A DNA stretch of 64,000 bases from Solirubrobacter sp963792915 (lineage in GTDB: Bacteria; Actinomycetota; Thermoleophilia; Solirubrobacterales; Solirubrobacteraceae), in contig CAWBYD010000007.1 of the NCBI GenBank assembly GCA_963792915.1, positions 62,001-126,000 of the forward strand. Reading direction: 5' to 3'. Positions 51,737-63,655 of the stretch are shown one piece after another. Position numbers and translations under genes: made by a program. Numbering within the stretch: position 1 is the first letter of the stretch; the number at the start of each line of letters is the position of its first letter. Under the pieces are notes generated by a model. That model was not told where the DNA came from, searched no databases, and saw only the letters and a list, made by a program, of their open reading frames with translations.

Positions 51737-53992
51737 TCACCTCGGCGGGAGCGCCCACCAGGCCCGCAGGCGGCCGCGCAGGCCGCGCCCCCGTCCGAGT
51801 TCGGACCGCAGGCCGCGGCGCTGCGCGCGGCTCGGATGCGCGGGGACGTCGCGGTAGCGGTTCTCGCGCAGCGCGCGCACGTAGCCGGCCGCCGCGGGCG
51901 TGGCGGCGAAGCGCAGCTCGAGCGCGTGCAGCGTCGTCCCCGGCGCCGGCTCGCGGCGGGCGCGGCGCAATGCCCGCTCGAGCTCCGACAGCGCCGGCGG
52001 CGCGCCGCGGCGCCGGCGCCGCAGCGCGAGCGCGAGCAGCGCGAGCAGCGCCAGCGCGCCGGCCACGAGCGCCGGGATGTGCCACCACGGCGCGTGCCTG
52101 GCGACCAGCGGGACGTTGGCGCCGCGCTCGGACAGCGGGTCGCCGTTGAGCGCCTGCTGCGACGCGACGCCGGTGCCGCCGCCGCTGTTCACGGCGTCGA
52201 GCGGCTGGCTGCGCGCGGGCGAGGCGGCGGGCGTCGGGTCGAAGGTCACCCAGCCCCAGCCGGGGTAGTAGACCTCGACCCAGGAGTGCGCGTCGAAGTC
52301 GCGCACCACGAACTCGCCGGTCTTGATGTCGGTCGCGCCGGTCGAGAAGCCGGTGGACACGCGCGCCGGGATGCCCGCCATCCGCAGCAGCAGCGCCATC
52401 GCCCCCGAGTAGTGCTGGCAGTAGCCGGTCTTGGCGTCGAACAGGAAGCCCTCGAGCGTGTCCGCGGAGCGCGGCGGGACCTCGGTGTAGGTGAAGTCCG
52501 GCTGCGCGAGGTAGGCGAGCACGCGCTGCACGTAGTCCTCCGGCGTGCGCGTGCCGCGCTTGAGCTGCTGGGCGAGCCGGTAGGTGCGCCCGAGGCCGCC
52601 CGCATCGAGCCGGTCGAGGATCTCGGCCTGGGTCAACACCGGCGGGCCGGAGCCGAGGTCGGTCTGGTCGGAGCCATACGGCGGGAACCACACCTGCGTG
52701 CTCGAGATCGCCCCGCCGCCCGGGATCCGGACGCCGAGCTGCTCGTACTCGCGCAGCGTCGGGCCGTAGTCGACGCCGGCGCGCCGGCGCTGCGCCGGGG
52801 TCGGCTTGGGCACGTAGACCTGCACGCGGTAGGCGTCGCCGCGGCGCAGCGTGCGCGGAGGGATGTAGAGCCCGTCGAGCGTCGGGAGCGGATGCAGCGG
52901 CGGCATGTCGATGTCCAGCGCCGAGCCCGCGACCACGTACTGATCCGTGCGCAGGTTGCGGACCGAGACCTTGATCGTCTCCGTGCCCGCGCGCCGCGCG
53001 GCAAAGCTGAGCGGGAGGTCCTCGGTCTGGTTCGTGATCTGCGTGCGGTCCCAGTGCAGTCCGTCGAACGCGTCGAGGTTCTCGGTCTTCCAGTAGGCCG
53101 GGTGCGGCGCCGTGATGCGCAGCAGCTCGCGGCCGTCGCGCGGCCAGTTGAGCGGGCCGTAGGTGTGGTTCCACGTGTAGGTCGTGGACTTGCTCGCCGA
53201 CGTCTCCTGCGCCCAGGTCTCGTAGTCGAACCACGGGTCCGGGCGGTTGAGCGCGGGCGCGGCGATCAGCGCCAGCACGAGCGTGGCGAGCGTCAGCGCG
53301 GCGGCGGCCGGCAGCTCCGGCGGGCGCAGCTTCTCGAGTCGCAGGAAGGCGACGGTCAGCAGCGTGAAGACCGCGCCGCTGATGAACTCGGCCGAGAAGC
53401 CGATCGCGACGACGGGCACGACGTAGAGCACGATCAGCGCCAGCAGCGCCGCGACCGGGCGGCCGAGCCTGGTGCGCCGCGGCCAGAACGCGAGCAGCGC
53501 CGCGAGCAGCGCGATCATGCTGCCGCCGAGCGGGATCACCGTCCGCACCCAGTCGTCGAGCCCGCGGTAGGGCACGCGCACGCCGGGCAGGTCGCTGAGC
53601 CCGCGCGAGATGCCGCCGGCCAGCTCGCCCCAGCGGGTCGGCGCCAGCAGTCCCGACGGCACCGCTCCGGCCAGGAAGGCGAGCGCGACCAGGGGGACGA
53701 CGGCGAGCAGCGCGGCGAGCACCCGCCACGCGCCGGGCAGCCGGCGCACGCCGAGCATGGTGGCGACGCCCAGCATCGCGACGAGCAGGACGGTCCAGCC
53801 GCGCCCGGGCTGGCTGGGCTCGAGCATCGCCATCCAGTGCAGCGCGCCCCACGCGGTCAGCGCGGCGAACGCGAGCGCGCGCGCCAGTGCCACTCCAAGC
53901 AGCGGCTCGCCTTCGCGCACGCGGCGCGCGGCGGCCGGCGGCGCGTCGTGCTCGCGCGCGCCGCCGAGCTGCGCGGCGCTCGCGGCGCTCAC
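51737..53992 (-). CDS. membrane transglutaminase-like protein
   Basis: A 751-aa protein with about six N-terminal transmembrane helices, an extracytoplasmic transglutaminase domain whose catalytic Cys (GYCQHYSGAMALLLR), His (DFDAHSWVEVYY) and Asp (VTFDPTP) are all visible, and a C-terminal transmembrane helix with a basic cytoplasmic tail. It forms an operon with DUF58 and MoxR, a widespread trio thought to act on the cell envelope. Confidence 0.92.
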   Translation of the reverse strand: MSAASAAQLGGAREHDAPPAAARRVREGEPLLGVALARALAFAALTAWGALHWMAMLEPSQPGRGWTVLLVAMLGVATMLGVRRLPGAWRVLAALLAVVPLVALAFLAGAVPSGLLAPTRWGELAGGISRGLSDLPGVRVPYRGLDDWVRTVIPLGGSMIALLAALLAFWPRRTRLGRPVAALLALIVLYVVPVVAIGFSAEFISGAVFTLLTVAFLRLEKLRPPELPAAAALTLATLVLALIAAPALNRPDPWFDYETWAQETSASKSTTYTWNHTYGPLNWPRDGRELLRITAPHPAYWKTENLDAFDGLHWDRTQITNQTEDLPLSFAARRAGTETIKVSVRNLRTDQYVVAGSALDIDMPPLHPLPTLDGLYIPPRTLRRGDAYRVQVYVPKPTPAQRRRAGVDYGPTLREYEQLGVRIPGGGAISSTQVWFPPYGSDQTDLGSGPPVLTQAEILDRLDAGGLGRTYRLAQQLKRGTRTPEDYVQRVLAYLAQPDFTYTEVPPRSADTLEGFLFDAKTGYCQHYSGAMALLLRMAGIPARVSTGFSTGATDIKTGEFVVRDFDAHSWVEVYYPGWGWVTFDPTPAASPARSQPLDAVNSGGGTGVASQQALNGDPLSERGANVPLVARHAPWWHIPALVAGALALLALLALALRRRRRGAPPALSELERALRRARREPAPGTTLHALELRFAATPAAAGYVRALRENRYRDVPAHPSRAQRRGLRSELGRGRGLRGRLRAWWALPPR

Positions 53993-54020
53993 GCGCCCGC
54001 CTCCTCCCGGCGCCCCGCGC

Positions 54021-55121
54021 TCACGCGGCCCCCTCCAGCGCGGCGACGGCGGCGGGGCCGCTGTGGCGGCCGGCCGCGTAGGCGTGGCAGCCCGCGACCT
54101 CGAGCAGGGCGCGGCGGCCGGCGAGCGCCCCCGGCACGACGATCAGGCAGCCGCCGGGCGTGCGCCCGAGCCCGCGCGGCGCGCGGTCCACGATGCGCGC
54201 CGCGACGTACACGACGAGCCCGCGGCGGTTCTGGGCGGCGGCGAGCGACGGGCCGGCGCGCTCGTCGATCAGCGCGAGCCGCACGTGCAGCGCGGGCCAC
54301 GCCAGCAGATCGGGCTCGAGCACCGCGGCTCGGCGGTCGCCGGGCAGCAGCAGCGAGCAGCCCGAGCGGCGCGCGAAGTGCACCGCCAGCGACCCGGCGG
54401 CGCGCACCGCGGCGTCGAGCGCCTCGGGCGAGGCCGGGGTGCGCGGGTCCAGCACGACCAGCGGGCGCGAGTCCGCCTCGGAGATCAGCTTGCGCTCCAT
54501 CAGCCCGGCGCCGCGCGCGAACGACTGCCAGTGGATGCGCGAGGCGGGCGAGCCCTCGCGCCACGGGCGCAGGCCGTCGATCTCGGTCTCCGCCGCCGCC
54601 AGCAGCGACGCGCGGGCGTGCGCCGGCGTCGCGTCGCCGCCGCCCGCGGTCATGCTCACGGGATAGAGCTTCGGCAGCACGAGCACCTCGTCGGTGGCCG
54701 GACCCGTGATCGTGCGCTGCGCCAGCCCGAACGGGTCGCGCAGCACGAGCGCGGCGGGCGGGAGCCGGCGGCGCCCGCGGCGGCCGAACGTGACCTCGAT
54801 GCGCACGCGCGCCTCGCGCCGCCCCGCGGGCAGCCGCACCGGCTCGGGCAGCAGCGGCTCGTCGATCCAGCCCGGCGGGAGCGCCAGCCGGCCGGCCTTC
54901 ACGAGCAGCCGCACCTGCAGCGGCTGCTCCTCGGTGACCGAGCGCGCCGTCAGCTCGCGGTTGAGCGTCGCGCCCAGGCTCCCGACGCCGATCCAGATCA
55001 GCGCTCCGGCGCCGAGCAGCAGCAGCGCCGCGCCGGTGACGTACAGCGGCTCGGCGTCGAACGTGCCCGCGACGAGCAGCAGCAGGATGCCCAGCGCCGC
55101 GCAGCCCAGGGCCGAGCGCAT
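54021..55121 (-). CDS. DUF58 membrane protein
   Basis: A 366-aa protein with two N-terminal transmembrane helices (about 5-20 and 27-46) and the DUF58 signature RPWREGSPASRIHWQSFARG in its central part, followed by a von Willebrand A-like region (PLVVLDPRTPASPEALDAAV). It works with MoxR ATPases in unknown complexes. Located between MoxR and the transglutaminase. Confidence 0.9.
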   Translation of the reverse strand: MRSALGCAALGILLLLVAGTFDAEPLYVTGAALLLLGAGALIWIGVGSLGATLNRELTARSVTEEQPLQVRLLVKAGRLALPPGWIDEPLLPEPVRLPAGRREARVRIEVTFGRRGRRRLPPAALVLRDPFGLAQRTITGPATDEVLVLPKLYPVSMTAGGGDATPAHARASLLAAAETEIDGLRPWREGSPASRIHWQSFARGAGLMERKLISEADSRPLVVLDPRTPASPEALDAAVRAAGSLAVHFARRSGCSLLLPGDRRAAVLEPDLLAWPALHVRLALIDERAGPSLAAAQNRRGLVVYVAARIVDRAPRGLGRTPGGCLIVVPGALAGRRALLEVAGCHAYAAGRHSGPAAVAALEGAA

Positions 55122-55171
55122 CGACTAGCGCCCCCGCCCCGCCGTCTGAGCCGGCGCCGCCCGCATCGCGT

Positions 55172-56146
55172 TCAGAGCGCCGGGACGGCGGTGATCGCGT
55201 CCGCGACGATCTCGCTGCGGTGCACGCCGGCCGCCTCCGGGGCGAGCATGATGCGGTGCGCGAGCACGGCGTCGGCGAGCGCCTGGACGTCGTCGGGCAG
55301 CGCGTGGTCGCGCCCGTGCACCAGCGCGCGCGCCTTGGCGGCCCGCAGCAGCATCAGCCCCGCGCGCGGCGAGGCGCCGAGCTCGACGCGGTCGTCGTCG
55401 CGCGTGCGGCGCAGCAGCGCGACGATGTAGTCGCGCAGCGCCTTGGAGGCGTGCACGCGGTGCACGGTCTCGACCGCGTCCACCACCTCCGCGCGTGACG
55501 CGACCGCCTCGAGGTCGAGCACGCGGTCGCGCGACTCGTGGCCGAGCAGCATCCCCGCCTCGGCGGCGGCATCCGGGTAGCCGAGCGAGAGCCGGACCAT
55601 GAAGCGGTCCACCTGCGCCTCGGGCAGCGGGTACGTGCCCTCGTACTCGACTGGGTTCTGGGTCGCGAAGACCATGAACGGGCGCGCCAGCTCGTGCGAC
55701 GTCGCGTCGACGGTGACGTGGCGCTCCTGCATGCACTCGAGCAGGCCGGACTGCGTCTTGGGCGACGCGCGGTTGATCTCGTCGACGAGCACGACGTTGG
55801 CGAAGATCGGACCGGGGCGGAACTCGAAGCGAGCTTCACGCTGGTTGTAGATCTGGGTGCCGATGATGTCGGCGGGCAACAGGTCGGCGGTGCACTGGAC
55901 GCGCGCGAACGCGCAGTCGATCGAGCGCGAGAGCGCGCGCGCGAGCGCGGTCTTGCCGACGCCGGGGTAGTCCTCGACGAGGATGTGACCCTCGGCGAGC
56001 AGCGTCACGGTGACGTTCTCCAGCACCGCGTCGCGGATCTGGATCGCCTTGCGGATGTTCTCCGACACGCGCCGCGCGACCGATGCCGCGGCGTCGATCT
56101 CAGCCTGCCTTAGCCCCTCCGGGGCCGCCTCCTCCAGCGGTTCCAT
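55172..56146 (-). CDS. MoxR-family AAA+ ATPase
   Basis: A 324-aa chaperone-like ATPase: Walker A YPGVGKT (about 59-66), Walker B VLVDEINRASPK, sensor 1 FATQNP, arginine fingers and the C-terminal lid (LGASPRAGLMLLRAAKA). It is thought to remodel the DUF58/vWA partners encoded next to it. The start shares one nucleotide with the coaBC stop. Confidence 0.95.
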   Translation of the reverse strand: MEPLEEAAPEGLRQAEIDAAASVARRVSENIRKAIQIRDAVLENVTVTLLAEGHILVEDYPGVGKTALARALSRSIDCAFARVQCTADLLPADIIGTQIYNQREARFEFRPGPIFANVVLVDEINRASPKTQSGLLECMQERHVTVDATSHELARPFMVFATQNPVEYEGTYPLPEAQVDRFMVRLSLGYPDAAAEAGMLLGHESRDRVLDLEAVASRAEVVDAVETVHRVHASKALRDYIVALLRRTRDDDRVELGASPRAGLMLLRAAKARALVHGRDHALPDDVQALADAVLAHRIMLAPEAAGVHRSEIVADAITAVPAL

Positions 56147-57405
56147 CAGCTGTGCACTTTCCTGTCGGTTGATGAACGGGGGCTCAAGACAGTGTCCAAC
56201 ACAGCGGCGGCGATCCGCCCCTTGGACGCCTTCGGAACGTGTGACTCGGCGCCGGCGGTGACGATCCAGACCTCGTTGTCGGGCGTGTCGAAGCCGACGC
56301 CTTCGGCGCCCACGTCATTAACGACGACGGCGTCGATTCCCTTACGGGCGAGCTTGTCACGTCCGTAGGCGAGCGCACCGTCGCCGTGCTCGGCGGCGAA
56401 GCCGACGAGCACCTGGCCGGGACGGCGGTGGGCGGCGAGTCCGGACAGCACATCCTCGGTACGGGTGAGGCGCAGCGTGAGTTCCGCTCCGGTCTGGTCC
56501 TTCTTGAGCTTGCCGGCGTGGGCGTCGGCGGGCCGATAGTCGGCGACGGCGGCGGCCATCAGCAGCACGTCGCAGGCCGCGAACCGCTCGCGGCAGGCGG
56601 CGGCGAGCTCGGCGGCGGTCTGCACGTCGAGGTATTCGATTCCCGCAGGACGGGAGATCGACACGTTGGCCGCGACGACGGTGACGTTGGCGCCGCGCCG
56701 CTGGGCCTCGGCGGCCAGCGCGAGCCCCATCCGGCCGGAAGAGCGGTTGCCGACGAAGCGCACGCTGTCGATCGGCTCGCGCGTGCCGCCGGCGGTGACG
56801 AGCACGTTCAGACCCGACCAGCGGGGATCGTCGCCGCGCGCCGCGGCCTCGACGGCGGCGAGCAGCGCCGGCGGCTCGGGCAGGCGGCCGATCCCGAACT
56901 CGCCCGGCGAGCCGAGCGGCCCGGTTTCCGGTTCGAGCACGATCACGCCGCGCGCGCGCAGCGTCGCGAGGTTCGCCTGCGTGGCGGCGTGCTCGAACAT
57001 CGCATTATTCATGGCCGGAGCGACGATCAGCGGTCGCCGGCATGCGAGCGCGGCCGCGGTGAGGAGGTTGTCGGCATGGCCGTGCGCGAGCTTGGCCAGC
57101 GTCTGCGCGCTGGCCGGCGCGACCAGGTACGCGTCCGCGCGCTCGACGAGCGCGAGGTGCGAGAGCGGCGCGTGGGCGGGCAGCGGGTCGCCCGGGAAGG
57201 CGCCGCGCAGCGGGTCGGGCTCCCACTCGCTGATCAGCACCGGCGCGCCGGTGATGCCCGCGAACGACGCCGGACCCACGAAGCGCGTGGCCGCCTCGGT
57301 CTGCACCACGCGCACGGCATGCCCGGCCTTGAGCGCCAGGCGCGTGAACTCGAGTGCCTTGTAGGCCGCGATGCCGCCGCACACTCCGAGCAGGATGCGC
57401 ATCAT
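56146..57405 (-). CDS. coaBC: bifunctional phosphopantothenoylcysteine decarboxylase/synthase
   Basis: Two steps of coenzyme A synthesis. CoaC half: LLGVCGGIAAYKA, catalytic His in APLSHLALVERAD, PAMNNAMF. CoaB half (from about 200): VLVTAGGTREPIDSVRFVGNRSSG, AAAVADYRP, KLKKD. The ATG-ATG pair at 57405/57402 gives 419 or 418 aa. There is no ribosome binding site because the repeat element at 57407 is directly upstream. Confidence 0.95.
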   Translation of the reverse strand: MMRILLGVCGGIAAYKALEFTRLALKAGHAVRVVQTEAATRFVGPASFAGITGAPVLISEWEPDPLRGAFPGDPLPAHAPLSHLALVERADAYLVAPASAQTLAKLAHGHADNLLTAAALACRRPLIVAPAMNNAMFEHAATQANLATLRARGVIVLEPETGPLGSPGEFGIGRLPEPPALLAAVEAAARGDDPRWSGLNVLVTAGGTREPIDSVRFVGNRSSGRMGLALAAEAQRRGANVTVVAANVSISRPAGIEYLDVQTAAELAAACRERFAACDVLLMAAAVADYRPADAHAGKLKKDQTGAELTLRLTRTEDVLSGLAAHRRPGQVLVGFAAEHGDGALAYGRDKLARKGIDAVVVNDVGAEGVGFDTPDNEVWIVTAGAESHVPKASKGRIAAAVLDTVLSPRSSTDRKVHS

Positions 57406-57406
57406 T

Positions 57407-57496
57407 GGAAGGTCGGATGATCGGGGTGGGGCGGAGGGGATGCCCCCCTTCCACATCCTCACTCGGACGATCGGGTGGAGGGGAGGTCTGCCTTCT
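57407..57496. repeat. repeat element between rpoZ and coaBC, related to the nusA-ylxR array
   Basis: The first 28 nt (57407-57434) are identical to 49367-49394. The rest diverges but keeps GGAAGG…CCTTCC and an inner GGGG-ATG-CCCC hairpin. A second, poorer copy follows at about 57463-57496. It fills the gap between the rpoZ stop and the coaBC start. Confidence 0.9.
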
Positions 57497-57499
57497 CGC

Positions 57500-57730
57500 T
57501 TATCCGCGGTAGCGGTAGGCGATCTTGCCGGTCGCCACTTCCTCGAGGGCGATCGTCAGATAGTTCTTGGACACCGTGTCGACCATCGGGGGCGGGAACT
57601 CCTCGAAGGTGCCCTCCCCGAGATTGTGGTAGTACGAGTTGATCTGCCGCGCGCGCTTGGCGGCGACGATCACGCTCGCGTACGGCGAGTCGACGTGTTC
57701 GAGCAGGCGGTCTACGCGGGGAGAGATCAC
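57500..57730 (-). CDS. rpoZ: RNA polymerase subunit omega
   Basis: A 76-aa omega subunit that stabilises the beta' subunit: PRVDRLLEHVDSPYASVIVAAKRARQIN, then NYLTIALEEVATGKI. Located in the conserved mihF-gmk-rpoZ-coaBC order, overlapping gmk by 4 nt. Confidence 0.95.
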   Translation of the reverse strand: MISPRVDRLLEHVDSPYASVIVAAKRARQINSYYHNLGEGTFEEFPPPMVDTVSKNYLTIALEEVATGKIAYRYRG

Positions 57731-58284
57731 TTCAGTGATTCTAGAACCACGCGCTCCAGCTCGTCCGCGGCGTCGTCGAGCCGGTCGTTGTTGACGATGT
57801 GCGCGAAGTCCTCGGCGGCCTCGAGCTCGGCCTTGGCGACGCCGAGCCGCGCCTCGATCTGGTCCGCGTCGTCGGTGCCGCGGCCGATCAGCCGCGTGCG
57901 CAGCGTCTCCTCCGACGGCGGCGCGATGAAGATGCGGATCGCCTCCGGCAGCGTCCTCGCGACCTGGCGCGCGCCCTGCACCTCGATCTCCAGCACGACC
58001 GACGCGCCGGCCGCGCGGCGGCGGTCGAGCTCGGACCGCAGCGTCCCGTAGCGGCGCCCTGAGTAGTCGGCGTGCTCGACGAACTCGCCCGCGTGCACGC
58101 GCCGGTCGAACTCGGCGTCGTCGAGGAAGTGGTAGTGCACGCCGTCCTCCTCCCCCGGGCGCGGGTCGCGCGTGGTCGCGGACACCGCGAGCTGAAGCTG
58201 CGGAACGCGCTCCAGCAGCGTACGGATGAGGGTGCCCTTCCCGACCCCGGAGGGGCCGGTGATGACGAAGACCCGAGGAGGCAC
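57727..58284 (-). CDS. gmk: guanylate kinase
   Basis: Phosphorylates GMP to GDP. The 185-aa product has the P-loop TGPSGVGKGT at about 9-18, SATTRDPRPGEEDGVHYHF for GMP binding and LEIEVQGA. It overlaps rpoZ by 4 nt and lies 5 nt after mihF. Confidence 0.97.
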   Translation of the reverse strand: MPPRVFVITGPSGVGKGTLIRTLLERVPQLQLAVSATTRDPRPGEEDGVHYHFLDDAEFDRRVHAGEFVEHADYSGRRYGTLRSELDRRRAAGASVVLEIEVQGARQVARTLPEAIRIFIAPPSEETLRTRLIGRGTDDADQIEARLGVAKAELEAAEDFAHIVNNDRLDDAADELERVVLESLK

Positions 58285-58289
58285 TCCGC

Positions 58290-58634
58290 TTAGCGTCGCA
58301 GCATGGAGACGAGCTCCGTGCGCTGGCGCTGCGAGAGGCCGCCGATCGTCTTCGAGGGCGAGATGCGGCAGAGCTGCAGGACCTTGTTGACCTTCACGCG
58401 CCCGTACTTGGGTACCGCCAGGAGCATGTCGAAGACCTTCGCTGTCCCTACATAGTCCGGCGGCTCGAGCAGGAGGTCGTGAATGCTGACGCGGCCCGCC
58501 TTCAGGTCGCGCTTGAGCGCCGCGCGCCGGGTCCGGATCTCGTTGGCTCGTTGAAGCGCCTCCATGCGCTGGACGAGGGAACGCTCTGGTGCAGCCGAGG
58601 TGGGCTTGGCGGGCGTCTTCGTCGCTGGCGGCAT
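58290..58634 (-). CDS. mihF: actinobacterial integration host factor
   Basis: Nucleoid-associated protein of the mIHF type, unrelated to HU/IHF. The 114-aa product has a basic N-terminal helix (RANEIRTRRAALKRDLKAGRV) and a helix-two-turns-helix DNA-binding part (AVPKYGRVKVNKVLQLCRIS, KTIGGLSQRQRTEL). ATG 58634 fits the usual 105-115-aa size; an upstream codon at 58691 would add 19 residues. Its position before gmk is an actinobacterial hallmark. Confidence 0.94.
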   Translation of the reverse strand: MPPATKTPAKPTSAAPERSLVQRMEALQRANEIRTRRAALKRDLKAGRVSIHDLLLEPPDYVGTAKVFDMLLAVPKYGRVKVNKVLQLCRISPSKTIGGLSQRQRTELVSMLRR

Positions 58635-58736
58635 GGGCGGCGAGTCTACATCGCTCCGGCGTGGCGACAAGGGCGTTGGGGAGGAATTCACCTTGACCTG
58701 TACTTGAGGTTCAGCGCTGTATAGGGGACTTGACAG

Positions 58737-58771
58737 TAAGCCGCCTTTTTGCAGGGCTTTTGGACGGCTTA
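58737..58771. promoter_or_regulatory. inverted repeat at the end of pyrD and possible mihF promoter
   Basis: TAAGCCG (58737-58743) pairs with CGGCTTA (58765-58771), the latter containing the pyrD stop codon. No T-run follows, so it is at best a weak terminator. Just downstream, TATACA on the minus strand (58718-58723) could be a -10 element for mihF, but no -35 was recognised. Confidence 0.3.
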
Positions 58772-59641
58772 GCTGCGCACGACGGAGTGTCCAGGCCGAA
58801 TGGCCCGGAGCTCTCTCCGGATCCGATCACCGGCCAGCGAATCCCGGAAGGACTCCGTTCCGACCGCGACCAAATCTGCGCCCGCACGCAGCAGGTCGTC
58901 AGCGTGACGGCCTGACTGTACCCCACCCATACCCACGATGGGCAGACGTATGCGTGCCCGCACCTCGGCGACCTGCGCGAGTGCCACCGCGCGGACCGCC
59001 GGTCCCGAGACGCCGCCGGTCGTGCCTCCGAGCCAGGGCTCGCCCGGGCGGTGCGGGTGCGGCACCATGCCGCGCAGCGTGTTGATCAGCGAGACGGCGT
59101 CCGCGCCGTGCTGCTCGGCCGCCGCGGCGACCGCGGCGGGCGACGCGGTGTTGGGCGTGAGCTTGACGATCAGCGGCTTGCCGGTGGCCGGGCGCACCGC
59201 GTCCAGCAGGCTTGCCAGCTCGTGCGGATCGGCGCCGAACATCAGGCCGGTCTTGACGTTGGGACAGGAGACGTTGAGCTCCAGCGCGCGCACCTCGTCG
59301 CGCTCGCCGACCGCCGAGACGAGCCGGGCGAGCTCCTGCGCCGAATGGCCCATGACGTTGACGATCAGCGGGACCGGCAGCTGCGCGAGCCGCGGCAGGT
59401 CCTGCGCGAGGAACGCGTCGAGCCCCTTGTTGGGCAGGCCGATCGAGTTCAGCAGGCCGGCCGGCAGCTCGTACAGGCGCGGCGGCGGGTTGCCCTGGCG
59501 CGGCGCGAGCGTGACGGTCTTGGTGACGAATGCGGCGAACGGGAAGCGCTCCAGCAGCGCGTCGCCGAACACCCGCCGGGCGGCGATCGCGTCGAATGTC
59601 CCGGAGGCGTTGACGATCGGATCCGCGAGGTCGAGGAACAT
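58769..59641 (-). CDS. pyrD: dihydroorotate dehydrogenase, class 1B catalytic subunit
   Basis: Oxidises dihydroorotate to orotate with FMN. The 290-aa product has the catalytic Cys in LNVSCPNVK, NSIGLPNKG, the phosphate/FMN loop (GMGGVQSGRHADDLL) and LINTLRGM. The class 1B identity follows from the adjacent pyrK. pyrD starts directly after the pyrK stop. Confidence 0.95.
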   Translation of the reverse strand: MFLDLADPIVNASGTFDAIAARRVFGDALLERFPFAAFVTKTVTLAPRQGNPPPRLYELPAGLLNSIGLPNKGLDAFLAQDLPRLAQLPVPLIVNVMGHSAQELARLVSAVGERDEVRALELNVSCPNVKTGLMFGADPHELASLLDAVRPATGKPLIVKLTPNTASPAAVAAAAEQHGADAVSLINTLRGMVPHPHRPGEPWLGGTTGGVSGPAVRAVALAQVAEVRARIRLPIVGMGGVQSGRHADDLLRAGADLVAVGTESFRDSLAGDRIRRELRAIRPGHSVVRS

Positions 59642-60520
59642 CTAATGCGTAACCACGGTTTCAAGCTCGTCGGCGTCGAGCACCGGCCCGTCGACGCACA
59701 GGCGGACATAGCCCGAACGGGTGGGGACGACACACCCGAAGCAGGCACCGTAGCCGCAGGCCATGCCGGACTCGAGCGCGAGCTGGGCCGGCACGCCGTG
59801 CTCGGCGCAGACGGCGCGCACGGCCTCGAGCATGCCGGGCGGGCCGCAGGCGTAGACCTCGGCGTGCGCGTCCGCGCCGAGTTCGGCGAGCAGCAGGTCG
59901 GTCACGGGGCCCTGGTGGCCGGCGCTGCCGTCGTCGGTGGCGACGCGCGCGCCGGCGAGCAGCGACGCCCCCGCGGCGTGCGCGGCGTCGCGGAAGCCGA
60001 GCAGCACGAGCGGACCGGCGCCGGCCAGCGCGTCGTCCCAGATCGCCAGCGGCGCCGCGCCGACGCCGCCGCCGACGAGCAGCGCCCGGCGCCCGTCGCG
60101 CGGCGCCGCGAAGCCGTTGCCGAACGGCCCGGCCAGCCACAGCCCGTCGCCCGCGCGCAGCTCGCCGAGCCGCTGCGTGCCCGGCCCGACGGCCTCGAGC
60201 ATGAACTCGAGCCGCAGCGCCGCCGCGTCAACGGCCGCGGCCGGGCCGCCGCCGGACACGGCCGGGCCGTTGCCGGGCGCGGCCGGGGCCTCGCCAGGCG
60301 CGGCCGCGGCGCCGGCGCGGGCGCGCAGCACGCTGAACGCGCGCGGCAGGAACGGGCGCTCGTCGGCGCCCCCGCCCCACCGCTCAGCGGCCGCGAGCAT
60401 GTAGAACTGGCCCGCGCGCGGCGCCGGCCCGTCGAGGTCCTCGCACGCGAGCACGTCGTAGGCGCCGACGCGCCGGTAGGCACACACCTGCGCGAGCCGC
60501 CGGCCCAGCGGCGCCGTCAT
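59642..60520 (-). CDS. pyrK: dihydroorotate dehydrogenase electron-transfer subunit PyrK
   Basis: Passes electrons from PyrD to NAD+ through FAD and a 2Fe-2S cluster. The 292-aa product has an FAD domain (RAGQFYML, PRAFSVLRA), a nucleotide-binding GGGVGAAPL and the cluster cysteines in CGYGACFGC with the last in YVRLCVDGPV. About 30 Pro/Gly/Ala-rich residues (around 73-103) interrupt the FAD domain and look like a disordered loop. It overlaps the carB end by 4 nt. Confidence 0.93.
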   Translation of the reverse strand: MTAPLGRRLAQVCAYRRVGAYDVLACEDLDGPAPRAGQFYMLAAAERWGGGADERPFLPRAFSVLRARAGAAAAPGEAPAAPGNGPAVSGGGPAAAVDAAALRLEFMLEAVGPGTQRLGELRAGDGLWLAGPFGNGFAAPRDGRRALLVGGGVGAAPLAIWDDALAGAGPLVLLGFRDAAHAAGASLLAGARVATDDGSAGHQGPVTDLLLAELGADAHAEVYACGPPGMLEAVRAVCAEHGVPAQLALESGMACGYGACFGCVVPTRSGYVRLCVDGPVLDADELETVVTH

Positions 60521-60523
60521 GCC

Positions 60524-63644
<3,121 letters not shown>

Positions 63645-63655
<11 letters not shown>

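Noticed and set aside
51836..54709. 957-codon plus-strand open frame over the transglutaminase and DUF58 genes
   Set aside because: Antisense shadow; biased Arg/Ala/Gly composition and no recognisable domain.
58730..58915. 61-codon plus-strand frame at the end of pyrD
   Set aside because: Mostly antisense to pyrD; no ribosome binding site.
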